From positions 124,001 to 188,000 of the forward strand of contig JABWCF010000002.1 of assembly GCA_013359255.1 (NCBI GenBank): a stretch of 64,000 bases of DNA, read 5' to 3'. Of the stretch, positions 1-7,781 are shown one piece after another (the stretch's first letter is position 1; each line of letters starts with the position of its first letter). The translations under genes and the position numbers were made by a program. Source of the DNA: Flavobacteriales bacterium. GTDB lineage: Bacteria; Bacteroidota; Bacteroidia; Flavobacteriales_E; Vicingaceae. Under the pieces are notes generated by a model. That model made no database searches. It was not told where the DNA came from and was given only the letters and a program-made list of their open reading frames with translations.

Positions 1-1
1 T

Positions 2-1735
2 CCGCAGGTTTACTACATAGCAGGAAACATTACCTCCTATTTTACCATTCCTCAAAATGGGACAGACACTATCAATTTTAATTTATCCGACAGCCTAACT
101 GTAGACTCAATAAAATACCACTCGAGTAATATTTCTTTCATTCATGTAAATAATTTATTGAAAGTGCAATTTCCTTCAGTAATACCCATAAATACATTAG
201 ATTCGGTTACTGTTTATTATCAAGGAAAACCTTCTACATCGGGTTTTGGATCTTTTATACAAACATCACATGCAAACGATTCTATTATTTGGACCCTTTC
301 CGAGCCTTTTGGAGCAGCCGATTGGTGGCCCTGCAAACAAGACTTGTCCGACAAAGTAGATTCTGTAGACATTTACGTTGCCACACCTGCTCAGTACAGA
401 GTAGCCAGCAATGGGTTACTAATAAGTGAAATCACTTCAGGTGGAAACAAAATTTTTCACTGGAAACATAAATACCCAATTACAGCCTATCTTATCGCTA
501 TTGCCGTTACCAATTATGCATATTACTCAAATTATGCTACCCTAACAAATGGCACATTAGAAATATTAAACTATGTTTTTCCGGAAGATTTACTTACAGC
601 ACAGGCTCAAACACCGGGCATTGTTCCAATTTTACAACTTTTTGATACGTTGATAGAACCTTACCCGTTTTCAAATGAAAAATACGGTCACGCCCAATTT
701 GGTTGGGGCGGAGGAATGGAGCACCAAACTATGAGTTTCATGGGTAGCTTTGGGCATGAGTTGATGGCACACGAACTAGCACATCAGTGGTTTGGCGATA
801 AAGTAACCTGTGCTTCGTGGGAAGATATATGGCTTAATGAAGGTTTTGCAACCTACCTAACAGGGTTAACTTACGAACATATGTTTAATGGATTTTGGTG
901 GCCCCTTTGGAAAAAAGGCACCATAAACAGTATTGTTTCTTTGCCCGATGGTTCGGTAATGGTTGATGATACAGCGAATGTAAGTCGTATTTTTAGCAGT
1001 CGCTTAAGTTATAAAAAAGGAGCCTATGTGTTGCACATGCTTCGTTGGGTAATGGGTGATTCGGCTTTTTATGCCGGGGTTAAAAATTATCTCAACGATT
1101 CTCAACTTTCTTATGGCTATGCATATACTTCCCATTTAAAACAGCATTTAGAGAACACCTCTAATTTAAACCTTACGGAATTTTTTAACGATTGGTATTA
1201 TAAAGAAGGGTATCCTTCTTACCAGATAACATGGGAACAAACAGGCAGCAATATAACTGTGAAAATAGATCAAACTCAATCGCACCCCAGTGTTTCTTTT
1301 TTTGAAATGCCTGTTCCTATTAAGTTTTTTGCATGGAATGCCGATACTACAGTAGTTTTTAATCACACTTCATCTGGCGAATTATTTTCTTTTACATGGA
1401 ATCATTCTATAGATTCGTTACAGTTCGACCCCTCACTATGGATTATTTCGGCTAATAACACCATCAGTGTGGGTATACAGGATTTAGTAAACCAAAGCGG
1501 AATAGCGAAAGTTTATCCTAATCCGGCAAAAGATTTTATAAATATTCTCTTCCCCACAAACGAATCATTTTCTCAAATAACCATTTTCGATATTAACGGA
1601 AAAATGGTTTTACATCAGCAAATAACAGAAAGAGAAAAGCATTTGGTTAATGTAAACAGCCTCTCAAAAGGGTTTTATACACTCAAATTACAGGGGCAAA
1701 AAAGTATTCAAAATCACAAATTCATAAAAGACTAA
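2..1735 (+). CDS. M1-family zinc aminopeptidase with T9SS sorting tail (5' truncated)
   Basis: Secreted metallopeptidase expected to remove N-terminal residues from peptides outside the cell or at its surface. The frame is open from base 2 without a start, so the N-terminus lies upstream of the window. Family motifs are visible: a GGGMEH substrate-anchor loop near base 710, the zinc motif HELAH near base 770, and the third zinc ligand in NEGFATY about 19 residues later. The last ~75 residues, beginning around KVYPNPAKDF, form a typical T9SS type A sorting domain with GFYTLKL near the end. A DUF4349 lipoprotein gene follows after 6 bp, so the two are probably cotranscribed. The M1 call is firm; the exact substrate is unknown. 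Confidence 0.93.
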   Translation, partial: PQVYYIAGNITSYFTIPQNGTDTINFNLSDSLTVDSIKYHSSNISFIHVNNLLKVQFPSVIPINTLDSVTVYYQGKPSTSGFGSFIQTSHANDSIIWTLSEPFGAADWWPCKQDLSDKVDSVDIYVATPAQYRVASNGLLISEITSGGNKIFHWKHKYPITAYLIAIAVTNYAYYSNYATLTNGTLEILNYVFPEDLLTAQAQTPGIVPILQLFDTLIEPYPFSNEKYGHAQFGWGGGMEHQTMSFMGSFGHELMAHELAHQWFGDKVTCASWEDIWLNEGFATYLTGLTYEHMFNGFWWPLWKKGTINSIVSLPDGSVMVDDTANVSRIFSSRLSYKKGAYVLHMLRWVMGDSAFYAGVKNYLNDSQLSYGYAYTSHLKQHLENTSNLNLTEFFNDWYYKEGYPSYQITWEQTGSNITVKIDQTQSHPSVSFFEMPVPIKFFAWNADTTVVFNHTSSGELFSFTWNHSIDSLQFDPSLWIISANNTISVGIQDLVNQSGIAKVYPNPAKDFINILFPTNESFSQITIFDINGKMVLHQQITEREKHLVNVNSLSKGFYTLKLQGQKSIQNHKFIKD

Positions 1736-1741
1736 TTTTAC

Positions 1742-2569
1742 TTGAAAACCAATTTTAAAATACTTGCTTCAATTGTAGTTATAGCCATTGTTTTATCCTC
1801 TTGTAGTTCTGAACATAGTAATAAAGCCTACGAAAACTATGCTGCCCAAAACGATTTTTCTGCACCCGAAGGAAAAGGTGGAGAAGCAGAACCTGAACAA
1901 CAAAACATTATTACCGAACGAAAATTAATAAAAGAAGGAAGTATAACTTTTGAGACAGAAAATGTGCAAAAATCAAAAGAACTTATTTTCAAATCTCTAA
2001 AAGAGCTAAACGCATATGTAGCAAACGAAAATACTTATACTTATTCCGATAAACAAGAATATAGAATAGTAATAAGAGTTCCTGCCGGTCAATTTGATGC
2101 ACTTCTATCTAATATTTCAAACATTGCCTCTAAAATAGATTCTAAAAATGTAGATGTATTAGATGTAACCGAAGAATACATTGATATTGAAGCTAGAATA
2201 AAAACAAAAAAGGAACTGGAAAACAGATACAAAGAAATTTTAAAACAAGCCAATAAAGTAGAAGAAATCCTTTCTATAGAAAAAGAAATAGGGCAATTAC
2301 GTACAGAAATTGAAGCGGTAGAAGGGCGTATGCGTTACTTAAAAGATAAAATAGGGTATAGCACCCTAACAGTAACATTCTACCAAAAAGTAAATACAGC
2401 CTTTGGTTTTTCACTAAAACTTACACAAGGAATTAAAAATGGTTGGACTAATCTTTTATGGTTTATGGTAGGTCTAATAAACATTTGGCCATTTCTACTT
2501 TTAATTATATTAATGGTTTATTTTACAAGACGTTACATAAAAAATAAAAGACAAAAAAACAGACTCTAA
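1742..2569 (+). CDS. DUF4349 domain lipoprotein
   Basis: Predicted lipoprotein anchored in the envelope. The first ~20 residues are a hydrophobic signal ending in a lipobox-like LSSC. A low-complexity linker follows, then the DUF4349 region (about residues 60-215) with IRVPAGQFDALL and a VEEILSIEKEIGQLRTEIE coiled coil, then one C-terminal membrane helix (about 240-262) and a basic tail. The start codon is TTG, 6 bp after the peptidase stop, which suggests translational coupling. The family's biochemical role is not established; the coiled coil with a C-terminal anchor suggests a structural or assembly role (inference). Confidence 0.85.
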   Translation: MKTNFKILASIVVIAIVLSSCSSEHSNKAYENYAAQNDFSAPEGKGGEAEPEQQNIITERKLIKEGSITFETENVQKSKELIFKSLKELNAYVANENTYTYSDKQEYRIVIRVPAGQFDALLSNISNIASKIDSKNVDVLDVTEEYIDIEARIKTKKELENRYKEILKQANKVEEILSIEKEIGQLRTEIEAVEGRMRYLKDKIGYSTLTVTFYQKVNTAFGFSLKLTQGIKNGWTNLLWFMVGLINIWPFLLLIILMVYFTRRYIKNKRQKNRL

Positions 2570-2673
2570 CTTCCTTAGAATAATTTAATCTTAAGTTTAT
2601 TCTTGTAACCCTATTGGGTAAATATACGTAGTAGCGATTTTGAAATTATTAGGTATTTACACGGAATAAATTT

Positions 2674-2681
2674 TACATTTG
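2674..2681 (+). promoter_or_regulatory. Bacteroidota -7 box (TAnnTTTG) for the 2702 gene
   Basis: TACATTTG matches the Bacteroidota housekeeping -7 consensus TAnnTTTG and lies 28 bp before the ATG at 2702. No convincing -33 element is visible. It follows a 130-bp gene-free gap, which supports a new transcription unit here. Confidence 0.5.
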
Positions 2682-2701
2682 CCATAAATCATAAAATTAC
2701 T

Positions 2702-3691
2702 ATGCTCAGAAAGTTATTTTCTTGCTTGTTTTTTTACTTTACCACAACGTATACTTTTGCCGCTTGCTATTCTACCGGAAACGGTAATTGGAATAATACA
2801 GCTACTTGGTTGTGTAATGGAGTAAATGCCGTGCCGGGTTGTGGAGATACCATTTACATTCAAACAGGCCATGTTGTAACGGTTACTAACCAAAACAATT
2901 ATTTTGGAATTCCGGGATGTGCTCCAATGCATATTGTTGTTTATGGAACTCTTCAGTTTACCAATGGAAACAAATTAGACTTACCTTGTGGTTCATCGGT
3001 AACCATACCGGTTGGAGGCTTGGTTCAAAAATCGGGGTCGGGAGGAGGTAGTTCTACGCTAATTGGAATATGTGGAGTCAATGTGTGGACGGCCGGTGAC
3101 GGACCACAACCGGGGCCAATAAGCTGGGGAGGACCTCCTTTACCCATTTCTTTGGTTTCTTTTACTGCAGATTTAAAAGAAACTACGGTTCTACTAAATT
3201 GGATTACGGCATCTGAGCAAAACAATAATTATTTTACAATAGAAAGAAGTAATAACACAATAGTTTGGGAACAAATAGGTACTATGAAAGGTGCAGGAAA
3301 TAGTAGTACCACCCTTAATTATTCTTTCTTGGATAAGAATCCCTTTTCCGGAATTTCTTATTACAGACTAAAACAAACAGATTTTGATGGAAAATCTGAC
3401 ATCTCAGATATTGTTTCGGTAAACAATTTTAATATTGAACTAATAAGTGTTTTTCCTAATCCGGCTGACGACAATATTACTTTTTTGTTGATGAGCAAAG
3501 AAGAGATGACTTGTACCATAAATATATTTAATGCATTGGGACAAGTAGTAGAAAGTTATAATTTAAACATTAAAAAAGGAGAAAATAAAATTCGCCATTC
3601 TGTTAATAAACTTAGTTCCGGAGTTAATCTTATAGGTATAAGTTTGAATGGGAAGTTTGTTGCTAAAAAACAATTTTTAGTAGGGCAATAA
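2702..3691 (+). CDS. Secreted G8-like protein with T9SS type A sorting domain
   Basis: Extracellular protein of unknown role. It has an N-terminal signal peptide (about residues 1-20, ending near TFAA), then a Cys-rich beta region with NGNWNNTATW and GDTIYIQTGHVVTV, wording typical of G8-like beta-helix segments in Bacteroidota surface proteins. A Gly/Pro-rich stretch follows, then a fibronectin-like region starting LPISLVSFTADL, which commonly precedes the sorting signal. The C-terminal ~75 residues start at VFPNPADDNI and form the T9SS tail. The next gene carries a related VSFEAVLNNQEVYFYW segment, so the two may be functionally linked. Family call is by pattern only. Confidence 0.8.
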   Translation: MLRKLFSCLFFYFTTTYTFAACYSTGNGNWNNTATWLCNGVNAVPGCGDTIYIQTGHVVTVTNQNNYFGIPGCAPMHIVVYGTLQFTNGNKLDLPCGSSVTIPVGGLVQKSGSGGGSSTLIGICGVNVWTAGDGPQPGPISWGGPPLPISLVSFTADLKETTVLLNWITASEQNNNYFTIERSNNTIVWEQIGTMKGAGNSSTTLNYSFLDKNPFSGISYYRLKQTDFDGKSDISDIVSVNNFNIELISVFPNPADDNITFLLMSKEEMTCTINIFNALGQVVESYNLNIKKGENKIRHSVNKLSSGVNLIGISLNGKFVAKKQFLVGQ

Positions 3692-3769
3692 GACAGTGCA
3701 AATTTGCTTTATGTGCGAATTTGTTAATTTGTTAAAAATGTGGTACATTTCGCCTCTAAATAAAAAAGG

Positions 3770-4387
3770 TTGAAAAAACAATTCTTTTTATCGGCTGTTT
3801 TTTACTTACTTTTATTGGGTAAGTTTTTTGCACTAGATAAAGCTCCTGTATTAGCCGAAATAGTTTCGTTTGAGGCCGTTTTAAATAATCAAGAAGTTTA
3901 TTTTTATTGGACAACTCAAACCGAAAATAATGCGGAGCAGTTTATTGTAGAATGTTCGGTAGATGGAAAATTTTTTGAAGAAGTGATAATACTTCCTGCG
4001 GTGGGCAACAGCGATATTCCAATCGAATATTTTGATGTAGATCAAACCCCGGAATCGGGCCAATCTTTTTACCGATTAAAAATTACCGATTCTAAAGGCA
4101 ATACTCATTATACTTCTTCTGTTCCGGTTATGAATACCGGTGAACAAATTAAAATTAATATAGAACAGACAGGAAATAATTGTCTGCAAAACGTAATCGA
4201 TAAAGAAAACATTTTAATGATTTTACGCGACCAATCCGGCACCGAATATTTTTCAAAATTTAATCTTTATAAAAAAGATAATTTGCTTGCAGGTTGCGAT
4301 TTAGAACAAAGGGTACCAGCCGGCATTTACGTAGTAACCGGAGCATCTAAACATATTTACTACTCTTCAAAATTAGTGGTAGAATAA
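3770..4387 (+). CDS. Secreted hypothetical protein with fibronectin-like segment
   Basis: Not assigned to a named family. It starts with TTG and a signal peptide (about residues 1-21). Residues ~28-120 contain AEIVSFEAVLNNQEVYFYW and SGQSFYRLKITDSKG, the pattern that usually sits just before a T9SS sorting tail; here the C-terminal ~75 residues do not show the usual PNP-starting sorting domain, although GIYVVTG and KLVVE near the end resemble a diverged one. It follows the 2702 gene by 78 bp in the same direction. Possibly a shortened paralogue of that gene's C-terminal half. Confidence 0.7.
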   Translation: MKKQFFLSAVFYLLLLGKFFALDKAPVLAEIVSFEAVLNNQEVYFYWTTQTENNAEQFIVECSVDGKFFEEVIILPAVGNSDIPIEYFDVDQTPESGQSFYRLKITDSKGNTHYTSSVPVMNTGEQIKINIEQTGNNCLQNVIDKENILMILRDQSGTEYFSKFNLYKKDNLLAGCDLEQRVPAGIYVVTGASKHIYYSSKLVVE

Positions 4388-4459
4388 TCTCGCCACGAGT
4401 TAAAGGCTTAAACATTATTATTTGCTTTTTGTTTTGTTGGAATAGTTTACCAAACAAAG

Positions 4460-5335
4460 ATGGCAAAGTATTCAATAAAAGAGATAGAAAGTTTAACAGG
4501 CATTAAAGCTCATACCATACGCATTTGGGAAAAAAGATACAATATCATTAGCCCCGAACGCACCTCTACCAATATTCGATTGTATTCCGATGGGGATATT
4601 AAAAGAATTTTAAATGTTTCAATTTTAAATCATCACGGCTTAAAAATTTCTAAAATCTCAGATTTGTCTAATGATGAAATAAACAATAAAGTGCTACAGC
4701 TTACCTTACATTGCAAGGAAGAAGATAGGTTTGTTGACATGCTGGTAGCCTGTATGGTTGAATTAGATGAGCTAAGGTTCGAGAAAATAGTAAGTAATTC
4801 CATTTTTAAAATTGGCTTTGAAGAAACAATAAGCAATGTTATTTATCCATTATTAGATCGCATTGGTGTTCTTTGGCAAACCGGTAGTATTTCAGCTGCA
4901 CAAGAGCATTTTATGTCTAATTTAATCCGGCAAAAATTAATTGCAGCTATTGATGGGCTTCCACCTTGCGAAAAAAAAGAACGTAATCAATATTTATTAT
5001 TTCTTCCCGAAGGCGAACAACATGAAATAGGTCTTTTGTTTTATTATTATCTATTAAAAAAGAACGGAAAATATGTTATTTATTTGGGGCAATCGGTTCC
5101 CCTAAACGATGTAATAGAAATAGCAGAAACACGAACCCCTCCATTTCTTTTAACCGCTTTTGTTTGCTCACAAAATAGCATAGATGTGTTATCTTATTTG
5201 CAAGAACTAGAAAAAATAAAAAATGTAGAAAAAATATATATAACCGGAGCTTTTGCCAACCAATCGGCTCATATATCTCATAAAACAGAACTTATTAGCA
5301 ATATAAAACAATTTTGTACGTACATTTTGGTTTAA
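4460..5335 (+). CDS. MerR regulator with cobalamin-binding domain (CarH/LitR-like)
   Basis: Transcription factor with an N-terminal MerR winged helix (residues ~3-70; IKAHTIRIWEKRY is the recognition helix region) and a C-terminal B12-binding module. The four-helix part shows W139-x9-E149-H150, the CarH/LitR signature packing over adenosylcobalamin, and the Rossmann part shows E186-x-H188-x2-G191, the motif whose His ligates cobalt from below. With these residues intact the protein could be a light- or B12-responsive repressor (inference). It is followed 140 bp later by an ECF sigma factor, an arrangement known from Bacteroidota where the pair precedes carotenoid genes; none are present in this window. 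Confidence 0.88.
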   Translation: MAKYSIKEIESLTGIKAHTIRIWEKRYNIISPERTSTNIRLYSDGDIKRILNVSILNHHGLKISKISDLSNDEINNKVLQLTLHCKEEDRFVDMLVACMVELDELRFEKIVSNSIFKIGFEETISNVIYPLLDRIGVLWQTGSISAAQEHFMSNLIRQKLIAAIDGLPPCEKKERNQYLLFLPEGEQHEIGLLFYYYLLKKNGKYVIYLGQSVPLNDVIEIAETRTPPFLLTAFVCSQNSIDVLSYLQELEKIKNVEKIYITGAFANQSAHISHKTELISNIKQFCTYILV

Positions 5336-5376
5336 ATTGAGCAGTTGATTTGTGTTGATTCACCTCAATTTTTATG

Positions 5377-5442
5377 TGTTTAATCTAAAAAACATGAGCC
5401 GCATCATAAAATAATATGATAAAAATCATAAATGTTTAAACA
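5377..5442 (+). promoter_or_regulatory. Candidate operator: repeated TGTTTAA boxes
   Basis: TGTTTAATC (5377-5385) and TGTTTAAAC (5433-5441, inside the perfect palindrome TGTTTAAACA) lie just upstream of the sigma-factor -7 box. A third copy on the opposite strand (4408-4414) sits upstream of the MerR gene itself. Repeated direct boxes near the promoter would suit a CarH-type repressor. AT-richness makes chance copies possible, so this is only a candidate. Confidence 0.3.
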
Positions 5443-5447
5443 AATCG

Positions 5448-5455
5448 TACATTTG
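5448..5455 (+). promoter_or_regulatory. -7 box (TAnnTTTG) for the ECF sigma gene
   Basis: TACATTTG, 28 bp upstream of the ATG at 5476, the same distance as in front of 2702 and 11627. The TGTTTAAACA palindrome ends 5 bp before it, placing a possible operator between the -33 and -7 regions. Confidence 0.5.
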
Positions 5456-5475
5456 CTGAACAAAATTAAAAGTGT

Positions 5476-5982
5476 ATGACAGCAATAGAGTTTAATCATC
5501 AGGTGGTAAAGCTGCAAACTCCCCTAAAATATTTTGCTATAAAACTTACTGCAGATGCCGAAGATGCTCATGATCTTTTACAAGATACTATTTTAAAAGC
5601 ATTTAAATACCGAGATAAATTTGTAGATAAAACAAACCTGAAAGCATGGTTGTATACCATTATGAAAAATACTTTTATAAATAACTATCGCAGGTCAGTG
5701 CGTACAAGAATGATAATAGACAATAGTAAAGATTTGTACGTTATAAATACCCCCTCAAAAGTGGTAAATGAAACCGTGGTTTCAAAAATTACGCACAACG
5801 ATATTTGGAAATCGGTAAATGAATTAAATGATGAATTACGTACCCCTTTTAAAATGCACGTAGAAGGCTTTAAATATAAAGAAATTGCCGATGAAATGAA
5901 TTTGCCTATAGGTACCGTAAAAAGCCGTATTTTTTTAGCACGCAAAAAGCTAATGGAAGAATTGAAAGAAATTAGAAACTGA
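5476..5982 (+). CDS. ECF-type RNA polymerase sigma factor
   Basis: Sigma-70 family protein of 168 residues, the usual ECF size. Region 2 (about residues 10-80) contains DAHDLLQDTILKAF and the -10 recognition segment NLKAWLYTIMKNTFINNYRR; region 4 (about 105-160) contains the helix-turn-helix MNLPIGTVKSRIFLARKKL. No anti-sigma gene is adjacent. Its position directly after a CarH-like MerR gene suggests light or B12 control of a small regulon rather than control by a membrane anti-sigma factor (inference). The next gene, hflX, converges from the other strand. Confidence 0.93.
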   Translation: MTAIEFNHQVVKLQTPLKYFAIKLTADAEDAHDLLQDTILKAFKYRDKFVDKTNLKAWLYTIMKNTFINNYRRSVRTRMIIDNSKDLYVINTPSKVVNETVVSKITHNDIWKSVNELNDELRTPFKMHVEGFKYKEIADEMNLPIGTVKSRIFLARKKLMEELKEIRN

Positions 5983-6002
5983 TTATTTAAAATCTTTTTA
6001 GT

Positions 6003-7196
6003 TTAGTAAAGCAACTTATGCGGATAAATTTCCAAATGCAGTTGCTTTATTTTTTTGTACAGAATTTCTCTGAGGGGTTCAATATTATCTTTTTTTGTGG
6101 CAGAAATAAAAATGCAGTCGTTATTTAGTTTTCCCATCCATGTTTCTCTAAGTTCTTCAATACTTACGTTTTCTTTTGTTTTTTCAGAAAGATCAAATGG
6201 ATCTTTTTCTGTAAAGCGATAAGCATCTATTTTATTAAAAATAAGAATGGTGGGCTTGTCTAATGCTTTCAAATCCTTAAGAGTTTCATTTACCACGTTT
6301 ATTTGTTCTTCAAATGTTGGGTGCGAAATATCCACTACATGAAGTAATAAATCGGCTTCACGAACCTCATCTAAGGTAGATTTAAAAGATTCGATAAGGT
6401 GCGTAGGAAGTTTACGGATGAAACCAACCGTATCGGAAAGTAAAAAAGGTAAATTTCCGATTACCACTTTTCTAACGGTCGTATCTAAAGTGGCAAATAG
6501 TTTATTTTCTGCAAACACTTCCGATTTGCTGAGCATATTCATAAGGGTAGATTTACCCACATTGGTATACCCTACCAACGCTACACGAACCAGTTGATCG
6601 CGATTTTTGCGCTGGGTAAGCATTTGTTTATCTATTGCGTTTAGTTCGTTTTTCAGTTTTGAAATTTTTTCAAGTACAATTCTTTTATCGCTTTCAATTT
6701 GTAATTCGCCCGAGCCGCTTCGTGTTCCTGTGCCACCACGTTGGCGTTCAAGGTGTGTCCACATGCGTTTTAAGCGTGGCAGCATATATTGGTAACGGGC
6801 TAATTCTACTTGTGCCTTTGCATGAGAAGTGCGAGCTCGTTGGGCAAAAATGGTTAAAATAAGTGAAGTGCGGTCTTGCACATCGCACCGTAACTCTTTT
6901 TCTAAATTGCGTTGTTGCGATGGGCTAAGTTCGTCATCAAAAACGATAAGAGTAATTTCGTTTTGCCTAACAAATTCGGCAATTTCTTTTAGTTTTCCGG
7001 AGCCAATGTAGGTTCCGGGAAGGGGTTTGGTTAGTTTTTGGGTAAAGCGTTTTACTACATTACACCCGGAGGTATAAACCAAAAATTCAAGTTCGTTTAA
7101 AAATTCATTTATTTGTTGGTCATCATTTTCTTTTAAGGAAACTCCAACCAATACTGCTTTATCTTTTTTTACATCAGTGGTTTCGGTATTCTTCAT
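6003..7196 (-). CDS. hflX: GTPase HflX
   Basis: Ribosome-associated GTPase of the HflX family, known to split or rescue stalled ribosomes under stress. The N-terminal HflX domain includes GTYIGSGKLKEI and VFDDELSPSQQRNLE (about residues 60-105). The coiled-coil linker with RRGGTGTRSGSGE-type motif (here QRGGTGTRSGSGE) follows, then the G domain with GYTNVGKSTLMN (G1), DTVGFIRKLP (G3) and NKID (G4). Length of 397 residues is normal. It is downstream of the small membrane-protein gene by only 4 bp on the same strand, so the two form an operon. Confidence 0.97.
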   Translation of the reverse strand: MKNTETTDVKKDKAVLVGVSLKENDDQQINEFLNELEFLVYTSGCNVVKRFTQKLTKPLPGTYIGSGKLKEIAEFVRQNEITLIVFDDELSPSQQRNLEKELRCDVQDRTSLILTIFAQRARTSHAKAQVELARYQYMLPRLKRMWTHLERQRGGTGTRSGSGELQIESDKRIVLEKISKLKNELNAIDKQMLTQRKNRDQLVRVALVGYTNVGKSTLMNMLSKSEVFAENKLFATLDTTVRKVVIGNLPFLLSDTVGFIRKLPTHLIESFKSTLDEVREADLLLHVVDISHPTFEEQINVVNETLKDLKALDKPTILIFNKIDAYRFTEKDPFDLSEKTKENVSIEELRETWMGKLNNDCIFISATKKDNIEPLREILYKKIKQLHLEIYPHKLLY

Positions 7197-7200
7197 AAAG

Positions 7201-7662
7201 TTAAAACCAACCTCTCCCTTCGCCTACCAAAAGAATTGGCCATGGAATAAGCATCATTATGAGTAAAAAAGCAAGTGTATAAAAGAGAACAGTACGTTTG
7301 TGTTTTAGTTGATCATCAACTGCTTTTTTGGTAAGTATTCTACCCATTGTAATTAGAGCAATGGCAGCTATCATTCCTCCTATGTGTTCTACTGCCCAAA
7401 ATCGTAAAATGGAATCTTTCATGGCAAAGCCCATTCCACGAACCATTGCAACTTGTATAAACGGACTGATAAAGTATAAAAACAAGCCAATGAGGAGTTG
7501 AGTGTGGGCGGTAATCATTAGAAATAATCCAATTTTATTATCGGTAGTTTCAAAAGGAGTTTTGTTTAATAATCCTTTAATAGATCGCACTATAGCAAGG
7601 ATAATCAGAAACAACAAAACATAACGTAAAAAGGAGTGCAAGTGAAGTAGTCCGGTATACAT
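7201..7662 (-). CDS. Four-helix membrane protein (cytochrome-B-like, uncharacterised)
   Basis: Integral membrane protein of 153 residues with four hydrophobic segments (about residues 12-28, 45-68, 90-110 and 125-142). Histidines occur near helix starts (HLHSFLRY, AHTQLL, VEHIGGM), which is why relatives are sometimes labelled cytochrome B, but a haem role is unproven. It precedes hflX with a 4-bp gap and is the promoter-proximal gene of that pair. Confidence 0.75.
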   Translation of the reverse strand: MYTGLLHLHSFLRYVLLFLIILAIVRSIKGLLNKTPFETTDNKIGLFLMITAHTQLLIGLFLYFISPFIQVAMVRGMGFAMKDSILRFWAVEHIGGMIAAIALITMGRILTKKAVDDQLKHKRTVLFYTLAFLLIMMLIPWPILLVGEGRGWF

Positions 7663-7675
7663 AATAAGGTTTTAG

Positions 7676-7683
7676 CAAAAGTA
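7676..7683 (-). promoter_or_regulatory. -7 box for the membrane-protein/hflX operon
   Basis: CAAAAGTA on the plus strand reads TACTTTTG on the minus strand, a TAnnTTTG match ending 14 bp before the ATG at 7662, implying a very short 5' leader. Confidence 0.5.
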
Positions 7684-7781
7684 ACAAATACAATGTTTAA
7701 ATGTTTTTACGAATATTTATTTTTGCTTAAAAACAAAGGAAATATTAATTAAAAAGGAATACCTTCGTTAAGGGTAAGCGA

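Noticed and set aside
158-300. Internal start of the M1 peptidase at 158
   Set aside because: The frame is open from base 2 with peptidase-like beta-strand sequence, so the gene simply continues upstream of the window.
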